A DNA stretch of 64,000 bases from Eubacterium sp. (GTDB lineage Bacteria; Bacillota; Clostridia; Lachnospirales; Lachnospiraceae): NCBI GenBank assembly GCA_017480495.1, contig JAFVAQ010000026.1:24635-88634 (forward strand), given 5' to 3'. This document shows, one piece after another, positions 26,700 to 34,803 of this stretch; within the stretch, counting starts at the first letter, position 1; each line of letters begins with the position of its first letter. The notes beneath the pieces were generated by a model. It searched no databases, was not told where the DNA came from, and worked only from the letters and a program-made list of their open reading frames with translations. A program made the translations under genes and the position numbers.

Positions 26700-27464
26700 T
26701 TAATAAATATCTTCCCTTTTTATAGCCTTATATTCGCCCAGCTTCAGATTCATATCAAGTTCAAGTCTACCCATAGCGTATCGTTTTAGATACTCCACCT
26801 TGCAGTTAGTGGCTTCAAACATCCTCTTGATCTCGTGATATCTTCCTTCTGTTATTATTATCTCGCAAATGTGATCTGTATCTCTGCAGTGTTCCAGGAG
26901 ATACTCATCACGTAATTCTTTGGAGATACTCTCCAGATATTCTTTCTTTGTATCATATACCTTAAGTCTGGCCGGCTTCGTCAACTTATCATCACCTATA
27001 TCCAGTCCTGCTTCGAATAGGGCGGTTGCATCATTTGGAAGCTCCCCTGAGATAACAGCCATATATTTCTTATCTACATGCTTTCCCGGAGCAAGGAGTC
27101 TATGTGCAAGGTCACCGTCATTAGTTATTAGAAGTAGTCCCTCTGTATCCCTATCAAGTCGTCCTACCGGGAAGAGGTCTCTTCTCTTCTTTGAATCGAT
27201 AAGATCTACTACAGTTCTTTCTCTCTTATCGGATGACGCAGTTATCACACCTGCCGGTTTATGAAGCATATAGTATTCATATTCACTATATGATACAGCT
27301 TTCCCTCTAACCTTAATCTGATCCTTTTCAGAATCGATTCTCAGTCCTGCATCCTTTATAACTTCTTCATTTATAGAAACAGACCCGGACTTTACCAAGG
27401 AGCGAACTTCGCTCCTTGTACCAAAACCCGAATCTGCAAGATACTTATCTATTCTAATAATCAT
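26700..27464 (-). CDS. RsuA/RluB-family rRNA pseudouridine synthase
   Basis: Isomerises a uridine in rRNA. 254 residues: N-terminal S4 RNA-binding domain (RIDKYLADSGFGTRSEV, 4-20), then the catalytic domain with HKPAGVITA and the active-site D104 in GRLDRDTEGLLL, and the late motif EGRYHEIKRMF. The short form and S4 domain point to the RsuA subgroup, 16S rRNA being the likely target, but RluB/RluF types cannot be excluded. Downstream gene on the strand is orphan 2, upstream is a large inverted repeat. Confidence 0.93.
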   Translation of the reverse strand: MIIRIDKYLADSGFGTRSEVRSLVKSGSVSINEEVIKDAGLRIDSEKDQIKVRGKAVSYSEYEYYMLHKPAGVITASSDKRERTVVDLIDSKKRRDLFPVGRLDRDTEGLLLITNDGDLAHRLLAPGKHVDKKYMAVISGELPNDATALFEAGLDIGDDKLTKPARLKVYDTKKEYLESISKELRDEYLLEHCRDTDHICEIIITEGRYHEIKRMFEATNCKVEYLKRYAMGRLELDMNLKLGEYKAIKREDIY

Positions 27465-27518
27465 TTTTATTCCCTAATTAAATGAGGAAATCATCTCTAT
27501 TTTAACGAGAAAGTCTAC

Positions 27519-27598
27519 CATACCCAGGAATCACATATATAGTATAAATCTTTAAAATCTTAGTGTGTTTTATACTATATATCGTGATTCTGGGTATG
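27519..27598. repeat. Imperfect 30-bp inverted repeat, MITE-like
   Basis: Left arm 27519-27548 and right arm 27569-27598 are reverse complements except for one inserted base in each (CATACCCAG-G-AATCAC versus CATACCCAG-AATCAC-G), with a 20-base AT-rich loop. It fills the gap between the pseudouridine synthase and uppP and could end uppP transcripts, but the long symmetrical arms and CCCAG ends also fit a small palindromic mobile element. Confidence 0.65.
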
Positions 27599-27612
27599 AA
27601 AGAATTATTCAC

Positions 27613-28521
27613 TTATGAGATGATTGCCTTGATTGTGAAAATAACAATCACTAGAAGACCAAGTGCTATTCTGTAGTAACCGAAGATCTTGAAATCGTTC
27701 TTCTTGATGTAGCCCATCAGGAACTTGATAACAAATACTGATACGATAAACGCAACTATCATTCCTATCAGCAGCTCAAAGAACTCCAGTACTGAATAAT
27801 GGAAACCAAACTTAATAACCTTGATAAGACTCCATCCAAACATGATAGGTATACTCATAAAGAATGAGAATTCGGCAGCAAGCTTTCTAGATACCCCCAT
27901 TGTAAGTGCTCCAACAATCGTAGCTCCGGATCTTGAGGTTCCAGGAACGATAGCCAGTGTCTGGAACAGTCCCATTTTCAGAGCATCCAGATAGGTTAGC
28001 TGACTAAGCTTTGTTATCTTAGGCGGTCTCTTCTTATTTCTATCTTCTATAAGAATGAAAAGTACACCATATACTATAAGTGCTACCGCAATAACTGCAG
28101 GTGTATGCGCATATTTATCCATCCAGTCATCTAGGAGAAGTCCCAGCACAGCAGCAGGAAGTGTTGCCACAATAACCTTTGCCCATATCAGAAGAATAGG
28201 TCTACTGATTCCGATGCTTCCTATCTTGATCTCATTCTTCCATCTGGAATCTCTCTTCTTCTTACGAGGTCTACTCTCCTCTATAAGTTCCTGTCTAATT
28301 ATTCTAAATGGCCACAGCTTGCCCCAGTACATATAGATAACCGCGATGATTGCACCAAGCTGAATGACAACAAAGAACATTTCCTTGAAGTCTGCATCCG
28401 CCTTCAGTCTGATAAACTGATCCACCAGAAGCATATGTCCGGTACTACTAATTGGCAGCCATTCAGTTATTCCTTCAACTATACCAATGAAAATAACCTT
28501 GAGTAATTCGAGAAATGCCAT
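27613..28521 (-). CDS. uppP: Undecaprenyl-diphosphate phosphatase
   Basis: Recycles the lipid carrier for wall and polysaccharide synthesis and gives bacitracin resistance. The 302-residue polytopic protein has the family's two motifs: VEGITEWLPISSTGHMLL near the start (about 15-32) and PGTSRSGATIVGALT mid-protein, both with the catalytic Ser/Arg residues. A charged cytoplasmic loop at about 82-98 (EESRPRKKKRD) is somewhat longer than usual. It lies next to a polysaccharide ABC exporter on the same strand (18-base gap), a functional fit since both use undecaprenyl-linked sugars. Confidence 0.97.
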   Translation of the reverse strand: MAFLELLKVIFIGIVEGITEWLPISSTGHMLLVDQFIRLKADADFKEMFFVVIQLGAIIAVIYMYWGKLWPFRIIRQELIEESRPRKKKRDSRWKNEIKIGSIGISRPILLIWAKVIVATLPAAVLGLLLDDWMDKYAHTPAVIAVALIVYGVLFILIEDRNKKRPPKITKLSQLTYLDALKMGLFQTLAIVPGTSRSGATIVGALTMGVSRKLAAEFSFFMSIPIMFGWSLIKVIKFGFHYSVLEFFELLIGMIVAFIVSVFVIKFLMGYIKKNDFKIFGYYRIALGLLVIVIFTIKAIIS

Positions 28522-28539
28522 CCTTTACCCCCTCGCACT

Positions 28540-29280
28540 TTACTTTCCAACAAGTTCCTCATAATGATTAGTCACCGACTCAACGTCTCCACTATCTATC
28601 ACCTTACCCTTATCAAGTATTATAGCCTTATTGCAGAGGCGTCTCACCTGATCAGTATTATGTGATACGAAGAGCACAGTAACATCCTTTTCAAGAAGCG
28701 ACATCAGCTTCGCTTCACTCTTCTTCTTAAACTTAGCATCTCCAACCGACAAAACTTCATCAAGTATAAGTATATCAGGTTCTACGATTGTAGCAATCGC
28801 AAATCCAAGTCTAGCCTTCATACCAGACGAATAATTTTTCAGTGGAACATCTATAAAGTCCTTAAGCTCCGAGAAATCTATTATATCCTGAAGCTTTTCA
28901 TCTATAAACTTATGACTATATCCCAGGCAAGCTCCATACAGATAAATGTTCTCCATTCCAGTATACTGAGGATCAAAGCCCGCTCCAAGCTCAATAAGTG
29001 GAGCCAGCACACCTGTTCTCTCAACACTACCCTTAGTAGGACGGAAAACTCCTGCAATAACCTTGAGAAGTGTAGACTTTCCGGCACCATTAAATCCAAG
29101 AATACCAAGTCTGTCTCCCTTTTCAAGTTCAAAGGAAACATCTGTTAGAGCCCAGAACTCATTGAAGATCAGTTCTCTTCTCATCAGTGCAATGAAGTAT
29201 TCCTTCAGAGAATCATGCTTTTCTTTACTTAGGTTGAATCTCATGCTAACATCTTCAACCCTTAATATAGTATCACTCAT
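28540..29280 (-). CDS. Polysaccharide/teichoic acid ABC exporter, ATP-binding subunit
   Basis: TagH/Wzt-type ATPase of 246 residues without the C-terminal sugar-binding domain found in some Wzt proteins. Walker A GFNGAGKST, signature YSSGMKARLGFA, Walker B PDILILDEVLSVGD and a switch His (VSHNTDQV) are all seen. It lies 3 bases after the permease gene. No glycosyltransferase cluster is nearby, so the exported glycan is unknown. Confidence 0.95.
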   Translation of the reverse strand: MSDTILRVEDVSMRFNLSKEKHDSLKEYFIALMRRELIFNEFWALTDVSFELEKGDRLGILGFNGAGKSTLLKVIAGVFRPTKGSVERTGVLAPLIELGAGFDPQYTGMENIYLYGACLGYSHKFIDEKLQDIIDFSELKDFIDVPLKNYSSGMKARLGFAIATIVEPDILILDEVLSVGDAKFKKKSEAKLMSLLEKDVTVLFVSHNTDQVRRLCNKAIILDKGKVIDSGDVESVTNHYEELVGK

Positions 29281-29283
29281 CTA

Positions 29284-30090
29284 CTATATCTCCAAAATAA
29301 ACTTATCTTCATTTTTCTTAAATGCAACTACACCTATTATTATAGAAATAATACTGAAGCCTAGTGCATAAAGTAGATACTTCATATTCATCATCTCACC
29401 GAAAATGGCACTACGGAAAGTCTGAATAACGCAGAACAGCGGATTCGCCTTCAGCACAAAGCCCCATTTACTTGTGAGCAGTCTATTTGCACGGTAGAAA
29501 ATAGCGCAGGTATACATTATCAGCATAAGCGCTACTGTCCAGAGATATTCCATATCACGGAAGAATACACCTATAGTAGAAAGAATCAGTCCACAGCCTA
29601 GACTAAGTAAAAGCAGAACTATAAGACTAACTACGACCTGAATCAGATAAAATGTAGGATAAACTCCCAGCACCACCGAAACAAACGCAAGCACTATAAG
29701 TGATATCATAAATATTATAAAGTTAAATAATATCGAGGATAGAGGGTATAACATTTTAGGAACATATACCTTCTTGATAATAGAGCTATTTGCCCTAATA
29801 GATTTAAGCGCCGCTGTTGTGGACTGAGAAAAGAATCCATACAGCAGTCTTCCTGATAGGATATAAACAGGGAAGGACCTATCATGCTCTCCCATAAGAG
29901 TACCAAATACTATAGTCAGCACTATCATCGTAAGAAGCGGTTCAAGTAGCGACCAAAGTATACCAAGATATGATCTTCTGTATTTAAGACGTATTCCTTT
30001 TTTAATAAGCTCAGATAGAATAAATCTATTCTGAAGCAATCTATCTTTATTCATTAGTAAGTTCATCCTACTATATTTATTATGAAACAA
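29284..30090 (-). CDS. Polysaccharide/teichoic acid ABC exporter, permease subunit
   Basis: ABC-2 type permease of up to 268 residues with six TM helices; the N-terminal amphipathic signature LIKKGIRLKYRRSYLGILWSLLEPLL-like (34-59, key residues RSYLG and W46) is the TagG/KpsM-type coupling region. The first ATG (30090) is used, but in-frame ATGs at 30066 and 30054 are equally credible because no clear RBS decides. Partner of the ATPase encoded directly downstream. Confidence 0.93.
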   Translation of the reverse strand: MFHNKYSRMNLLMNKDRLLQNRFILSELIKKGIRLKYRRSYLGILWSLLEPLLTMIVLTIVFGTLMGEHDRSFPVYILSGRLLYGFFSQSTTAALKSIRANSSIIKKVYVPKMLYPLSSILFNFIIFMISLIVLAFVSVVLGVYPTFYLIQVVVSLIVLLLLSLGCGLILSTIGVFFRDMEYLWTVALMLIMYTCAIFYRANRLLTSKWGFVLKANPLFCVIQTFRSAIFGEMMNMKYLLYALGFSIISIIIGVVAFKKNEDKFILEI

Positions 30091-30101
30091 ATGTAAATAT
30101 G

Positions 30102-30620
30102 TTATTTATCAAATACAACTGAGTCCGCTGATTCGAAGAAATCCTTCTCATATGAAGAATACAGTTCCTTGTAACAAGCGAAGCTTACAAGCCAAAACTC
30201 GTCATCGTTATCATATACACAGTTCAGATATGAATAATCTGTTCCTGATACCTTACGGTTATATTTGAAATATACATAATTACTTTTACTTTTAACCTTT
30301 GGAGAGCCAGGTATACTATTAGCTTTGATATATGCCTCCGCATAGTCCTGAACAGAGTTGGCCTCCAGGCCACTCTTCTCCACGTCGTTCTTCATAGAAC
30401 GAATACCCATAGCAAGTCCATCCGGACTGGTGTAATACCAGGTAGCATTTGCAAGGGTAGCCTTCTTGTACTCTTTGCTAAGAGTAATCTCCATTCCTTC
30501 TGACTTTACGACCTGTGTTGCCTCACCACAAGAAGTAGCAAACCCCATCAGAACTGCCATCATAAGAAAAAGTGCTATATATTTTATGAAATTGCTTTTT
30601 CTACTCTTTTTCATACGCAT
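30102..30620 (-). CDS. Small lipoprotein of unknown function
   Basis: Up to 172 residues: basic N terminus, hydrophobic segment and lipobox-like FATSC, so it is probably lipid-anchored outside the cell. The mature part is a compact alpha/beta domain reminiscent of PsbP-like or DcrB-like folds (ITLSKEYKKA ... YYTSPDGLAMGIRSM), a weak impression only. It lies 11 bases ahead of the exporter permease and is likely the first gene of a lipoprotein-permease-ATPase-uppP string. Start at 30620 or two codons later. Confidence 0.75.
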   Translation of the reverse strand: MRMKKSRKSNFIKYIALFLMMAVLMGFATSCGEATQVVKSEGMEITLSKEYKKATLANATWYYTSPDGLAMGIRSMKNDVEKSGLEANSVQDYAEAYIKANSIPGSPKVKSKSNYVYFKYNRKVSGTDYSYLNCVYDNDDEFWLVSFACYKELYSSYEKDFFESADSVVFDK

Positions 30621-30697
30621 TTCCCTAAAAAATAATCAGTTCAATAATAAATACATCTACTACTTTTGTCAAGAAAGAGCGTCTTTTTACCTGATAT

Positions 30698-30736
30698 CAA
30701 AAATGACTGATGCAGATTATATCCACACCAGTCATT
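30698..30736 (-). terminator. Terminator of ilvE
   Basis: Minus strand AATGACTGGTGTGG pairs with CTGCATCAGTCATT over 14 positions (some G-U) around ATATAAT, then TTTGATATC. About 45 bases after the ilvE stop at 30781. Confidence 0.8.
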
Positions 30737-30780
30737 ATCTTTTCTTTACATAATAGTAAGTTTCTTATACGAAGCGACTA

Positions 30781-31806
30781 TTATTTAATTACATGAACCC
30801 AACCTTCAGGTCCTTCGATCTTGTGCATCTGAATACCTGTAAGTGTATCATAAAGCTTCTTAATCTTTGGTCCAACCTCACCATTTGCGCTTCCAGGGAA
30901 TACGATTTCCTTACCGTGATCATTGATTGCACGTACTGGAGAGATAACAGCTGCTGTACCGCAAAGTCCACACTCATCAAATGATGGAACCTCATCAAGG
31001 AATACTTCTCTCTCTTCAACTTCCATACCAAGATAATCCTTAGCAACAACCTCGAGAGATCTTCTTGTAACTGAAGGAAGAATACTGCCTGACTTAGGTG
31101 TGACGAACTTGTTATCCTTAATGAAGATAACATTTGCTCCACCAGTCTCCTCAATCTTTGTTCTAGATGCCGGATCCAGATACAGGTTCTCGTCAAAACC
31201 ATTCTTATGAGCATCAACAATAGCATGAAGTGACATAGCATAGTTAAGACCAGCCTTGATATGACCAGTTCCGTGAGGAGCTGCTCGATCAAAATCACTT
31301 ATACGAATTGTAATTGCCTTAGCTCCACCCTTGAAGTAAGGACCAACCGGTGTAGTAAGGATTCTGAACTGATATTCATCAGCAGGCTTAACACCAATAA
31401 CTTCATTTGAGCCAAACATTAATGGTCTGATATATAATGTAGCACCGCTACCAAATGGAGGAACCCAATCCTCGTTAGCAAGTACAACCTTATCAACAGC
31501 ATCAAGGAATCTCTCCTCAGGGAAAACAGCCATCTCAAGTCTCTTAGCAGTGTCTACCATTCTCTGAGCGTTAAGGTCAGGACGGAATGTTACGATATGA
31601 CCATCCTCTGTTTCATAAGCCTTCAGTCCTTCAAAACATGACTGAGAATAGTGAAGTACACATGCACACTCACTAATTGTAATAGTATGGTCTGGTGTAA
31701 TGACACCGTCATCCCACTTACCATCCTTAAAATTTGAAACATAGCTGGCATCAGTCTCTACATAACCGAATCCGAGGCTTCCCCAATCAATATCCTTCTT
31801 TGCCAT
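30781..31806 (-). CDS. ilvE: Branched-chain amino acid aminotransferase
   Basis: Last step of leucine, isoleucine and valine synthesis and first step of their breakdown. 341 residues, fold-type IV PLP enzyme of the eukaryote-like (BCAT/YwaA) subgroup: QSCFEGLKAY (55-64), the PLP lysine K184 in GTGHIKAGLNYAMS, and late motifs TGGANVIFI, SVTRRSL and CGTAAVISPV. RBS AGGAG before the ATG. Single gene with its own strong promoter and terminator; palindromes flanking the promoter suggest control by a CodY-like regulator. Confidence 0.97.
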   Translation of the reverse strand: MAKKDIDWGSLGFGYVETDASYVSNFKDGKWDDGVITPDHTITISECACVLHYSQSCFEGLKAYETEDGHIVTFRPDLNAQRMVDTAKRLEMAVFPEERFLDAVDKVVLANEDWVPPFGSGATLYIRPLMFGSNEVIGVKPADEYQFRILTTPVGPYFKGGAKAITIRISDFDRAAPHGTGHIKAGLNYAMSLHAIVDAHKNGFDENLYLDPASRTKIEETGGANVIFIKDNKFVTPKSGSILPSVTRRSLEVVAKDYLGMEVEEREVFLDEVPSFDECGLCGTAAVISPVRAINDHGKEIVFPGSANGEVGPKIKKLYDTLTGIQMHKIEGPEGWVHVIK

Positions 31807-31850
31807 AACGAATCACTCCTTTGCACTATTACTACTGTTATAGTAATTAA

Positions 31851-31913
31851 TTTTCGAAAATAACTCCTTTAATTTTACCCCTCTTATTTATAATGTCAAG
31901 ATTTTTCGAAAAA
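31851..31913. promoter_or_regulatory. Paired TTTTCGAAAA palindromes around the ilvE promoter
   Basis: TTTTCGAAAA at 31851-31860 (within AATTTTCGAAAATAA) and TTTTTCGAAAAA at 31902-31913, centres 52 bases apart, about five helical turns. The first differs from the CodY consensus AATTTTCWGAAAATT only by lacking the central base and in the last base or two. One lies downstream and one just upstream of the -35, a layout typical of a repressor operator pair. Confidence 0.55.
31872..31899 (-). promoter_or_regulatory. Promoter of ilvE
   Basis: Minus strand perfect TTGACA (31894-31899), 16-base spacer ending AGGGG, TAAAAT (31872-31877). Confidence 0.75.
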
Positions 31914-31937
31914 CAATTAATAAACTTAAGTCTAAAC

Positions 31938-31966
31938 TTGATTCCATCATACAATAGGGGTAAAAT
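31938..31966 (+). promoter_or_regulatory. Promoter of murC
   Basis: TTGATT (31938-31943), 17-base spacer ending AGGGG, TAAAAT (31961-31966), about 64 bases before the murC ATG. Its -10 region AGGGGTAAAAT is an exact inverted copy of that of the divergent ilvE promoter. Confidence 0.65.
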
Positions 31967-32029
31967 GACATAAGTGTCAAAAGTCGAGAGTAGGCTTTTA
32001 GCAAGAAAAAACGTAAAGAGGAAATGACA

Positions 32030-33421
32030 ATGTACAAGGTTGATTTTTCAAAACCATGTCATGCGCACTTCATCGGTATAGGTGGTGTAAGCATGAGTGG
32101 TCTTGCCGAAATACTCAAGAAGGAGGGCTTCACTGTATCAGGTTCTGATATGAAGCAGTCCGATACCACTCGCTCCCTTGAGTCAAATGGCATAAAGGTT
32201 TATATAGGTCAGGTTGCTTCTAATATAACAGACGATATAGACTTCGTAGTTTATACTGCTGCTATTCATCCTGACAACGAAGAATATGTAGAAGTAAAAA
32301 ACCGTGAGATACCAATGCTTACTAGAGCTGAGTTTCTCGGTCAGGTAATGGACAACTATAAATATAGTGTTGCTGTAGCTGGTACACATGGTAAGACTAC
32401 AACAACTTCTATGATGGCTCATATCATGCTCGAGGCTAAAACAGATCCTACTATTTCTATTGGTGGTCACCTCGAGGCTATCAACGGAAATATCAAGGTT
32501 GGTTCTTCAGATTATTTCGTAACAGAAGCTTGTGAATACACAAACAGCTACCATGAATTCAAGGCATATGCCAGTATCATTCTTAATATCGATAACGATC
32601 ATCTTGATTTCTTTAAGAATATCGAGAATATAGCTGCTTCCTTTGCAACCTTTGCAACTAAGACTCAGGACGGCGGAGCTCTTATCGTAAATGGCGATAT
32701 GAAATATAGGGACCAGGTCATCGATGCTGTTAAGGATAGAAATATAGAAGTAATTACATTTGGTAAAGAAGATGGCAACAAGTATCAGGCTAAGAATATT
32801 CATCTCAATGAACTCGGTCAGCCAACCTACACTCTTTATATAGATGGAGAGGACAAAGGGGAAATAAGCCTATCTGTTATGGGCGAACATAACGCTATCA
32901 ACTCACTATCTGCTATCGCCGCTTCCCAGTATATCGGAATAGATATGGATAGTATCCGCGAAGGACTAAAGAAATGTCATAGTGCCGACAGAAGATTCCA
33001 GTACAAGGGTACCACTTCAAAAGGCGCTACTATAATAGATGACTACGCTCATCACCCAACAGAGATCAGTGCCTCCCTTGCTGTAGCAAAGGCTGTTGTT
33101 AAGAACAAGCTGTGGGTTGCTTTTCAGCCACACACTTATTCAAGAACCAAGGCTCACCTAGAGGATTTCGCCAAGGCACTATCTGTTTCTGACCACGTAC
33201 TACTTGCTGATATCTATGCCGCAAGAGAAAAAGATGACGGTTCAGTTTCCTCAAAAGATCTCGAGAAAAAGCTTCTCGAACTTGGATGCGATGCAGTTTA
33301 TCTAGGCGACTTTGATAGCATTGAAAAATATTTTGAAAAAAATTCAGAAAACAATGATATGTTAATAACTATGGGTGCCGGAAATATAGATTCTGTGGGT
33401 GTCGAACTACTATCAAAATAG
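32030..33421 (+). CDS. murC: UDP-N-acetylmuramate--L-alanine ligase
   Basis: Adds the first amino acid of the peptidoglycan stem peptide. 463 residues from the ATG at 32030, chosen over one at 32024 because AAAGAGG would be too close to the latter. Mur ligase domains in order: UDP-binding FIGIGGVSMSGLAEIL (14-29), ATP loop GTHGKTTTTS (118-127), central ACEYTNSYHEF and ILNIDNDHLDFF, and C-terminal DDYAHHPTEISA with the tail TMGAGNID. First gene of murC-dnaD-dnaC-prs direction, though a hairpin and about 290 bases separate it from dnaD. Confidence 0.97.
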   Translation: MYKVDFSKPCHAHFIGIGGVSMSGLAEILKKEGFTVSGSDMKQSDTTRSLESNGIKVYIGQVASNITDDIDFVVYTAAIHPDNEEYVEVKNREIPMLTRAEFLGQVMDNYKYSVAVAGTHGKTTTTSMMAHIMLEAKTDPTISIGGHLEAINGNIKVGSSDYFVTEACEYTNSYHEFKAYASIILNIDNDHLDFFKNIENIAASFATFATKTQDGGALIVNGDMKYRDQVIDAVKDRNIEVITFGKEDGNKYQAKNIHLNELGQPTYTLYIDGEDKGEISLSVMGEHNAINSLSAIAASQYIGIDMDSIREGLKKCHSADRRFQYKGTTSKGATIIDDYAHHPTEISASLAVAKAVVKNKLWVAFQPHTYSRTKAHLEDFAKALSVSDHVLLADIYAAREKDDGSVSSKDLEKKLLELGCDAVYLGDFDSIEKYFEKNSENNDMLITMGAGNIDSVGVELLSK

Positions 33422-33422
33422 T

Positions 33423-33571
33423 TTATCAACAAAATCCACAAATTTTAAACAGTGGTTATGTAAACCAAATTACATCATTTATCAACTTTTACTTAGGACG
33501 TTTTCCAATCGGAAAACGTCCTATTTACTTGAGTCTGATTTTGATACAAAAAGAAGTCCACATTATCAACA
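33423..33571 (+). other. Cluster of near-DnaA-box sequences upstream of dnaD
   Basis: TTATCAACA at 33423-33431 and 33563-33571 and TTATCAACT at 33479-33487 each differ from the DnaA box TTATCCACA at one or two positions. They lie in the noncoding stretch 33422-33708 before the replication genes dnaD and dnaC. AT-rich sequence makes such matches common; nothing else is recognised in this stretch apart from the hairpin at 33495-33522. Confidence 0.3.
33495..33522 (+). terminator. Perfect 12-bp hairpin after murC
   Basis: AGGACGTTTTCC and GGAAAACGTCCT around AATC, 74 bases past the murC stop. It is followed by ATTTACTT rather than a proper T run, so it is a weak terminator or a transcript-stabilising hairpin. 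Confidence 0.5.
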
Positions 33572-33708
33572 TTTTCAACACACCCCTAAACCTCCCAATA
33601 TAGGCCCCTAGGGTGTTTGCAAATCATTTTGCGTTTTGTTACAATGCATCTGCCAGACAAAAATTACGTGATTTTTATGCTGGAAAAGTAGTGAAGAAGG
33701 ATGGCAAA

Positions 33709-34803
33709 ATGGGTGCAATTTCTATAACCTCCGAGAAGGAAGGTTTTACTAATATTTCAAATAATTTCATCAAGTATTATATGACTGATGCCAATGGGGA
33801 TTTCGTTAAATTATACCTGTATCTGGCAATGCTCTGTTCAACAAATATCCAGATATCAGTAAGTGATATAGCTGACAATCTGAGTTGTTCAGAGAATGAC
33901 GTATGCAGGGCTATTAGATACTGGATAAAAGCTGACGCTCTGAGTCTCTGCTACAATGATTCTAAGGAAGTAACCGGAATCATTCTTAAGAGTCTCAAGA
34001 GTATGGATATAGATGTTACTTCGGATCTGAAGGTCGTAGGCTCCAGCCTGTCACTTGGTAATGATGAGTCCAGGAAGACTAAGTCAGCTTCCTCATATGC
34101 TGGTGACGAAGAGGCTACAGAAGACAAACAAAAGGCGCCAAAGAAAAAGCAGCCTACACCTCAGGATCTGGAGAAACTACAGAGAGACCCAGACATTGAG
34201 AATTTAATAAGCGAAGCTAAGGCTTACTGTAATAGAGATCTGGGTCCAAAGGAAATGAACTCACTTATTTATATCAAGGACCAGCTAAGCTTCTCCTTTG
34301 ATCTATGTGAGTATCTGCTTGAATACTGTGCTTCCGTTAAGAAGACAAGCTTCGCTTATATTGAAAAGGTCGCTCGTAACTGGTATGAGGAAGGAATCAC
34401 AACCAGGGACGAAGCTGAAGAATATACAGAAAGATATATGACTCTTTATGGTAAGATTCTGAAATCACTCGGTATTACAAACCGCATATCTCCTGCTCCT
34501 ATCGAAAAGAAATATATCGATACTTGGACTAAGGAGTATGACTTCTCAACTGAGATCATTATCGAGGCATGTAACAGAGCTATCTCACAGAAGCCAAATG
34601 ATGTTACATTTCCATATGTAAATGGTATCCTTGAAAACTGGCACAAGCATGAAATACATACCTTCAGTGATATCAGCAAGCTAGATGAGAATCACTCTAG
34701 GAAGACTAAGAAAAATACTTCTGGTGATCCTATGACTAGAAATAATAAGGATAAGTTAAAAGCACTTGAGGACTTCTACTTAAAGAAGGGTAACGACGAA
34801 TGA
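33709..34803 (+). CDS. DnaD-domain replication protein
   Basis: DnaD/DnaB-type helicase-loading protein. 364 residues from the ATG at 33709: an N-terminal winged-helix-like domain (VKLYLYLAMLCSTNIQISVSDIADNLSC and so on, with SENDVCRAIRYW), an acidic/basic linker (residues about 125-150) and two DnaD-domain copies (LISEAKAYCNRDLGPKEM region and YGKILKSLGI region), the first with the family's signature FAYIEKVARNWYEEGI. AAGGA precedes the ATG; a GTG at 33613 would add 32 residues without an RBS. It overlaps dnaC by 4 bases, fitting its role with the loader. Confidence 0.9.
   Translation: MGAISITSEKEGFTNISNNFIKYYMTDANGDFVKLYLYLAMLCSTNIQISVSDIADNLSCSENDVCRAIRYWIKADALSLCYNDSKEVTGIILKSLKSMDIDVTSDLKVVGSSLSLGNDESRKTKSASSYAGDEEATEDKQKAPKKKQPTPQDLEKLQRDPDIENLISEAKAYCNRDLGPKEMNSLIYIKDQLSFSFDLCEYLLEYCASVKKTSFAYIEKVARNWYEEGITTRDEAEEYTERYMTLYGKILKSLGITNRISPAPIEKKYIDTWTKEYDFSTEIIIEACNRAISQKPNDVTFPYVNGILENWHKHEIHTFSDISKLDENHSRKTKKNTSGDPMTRNNKDKLKALEDFYLKKGNDE

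Noticed and set aside
33422-33708. Replication origin
   Set aside because: Only imperfect DnaA-box-like sites; no dnaA or dnaN next to it.
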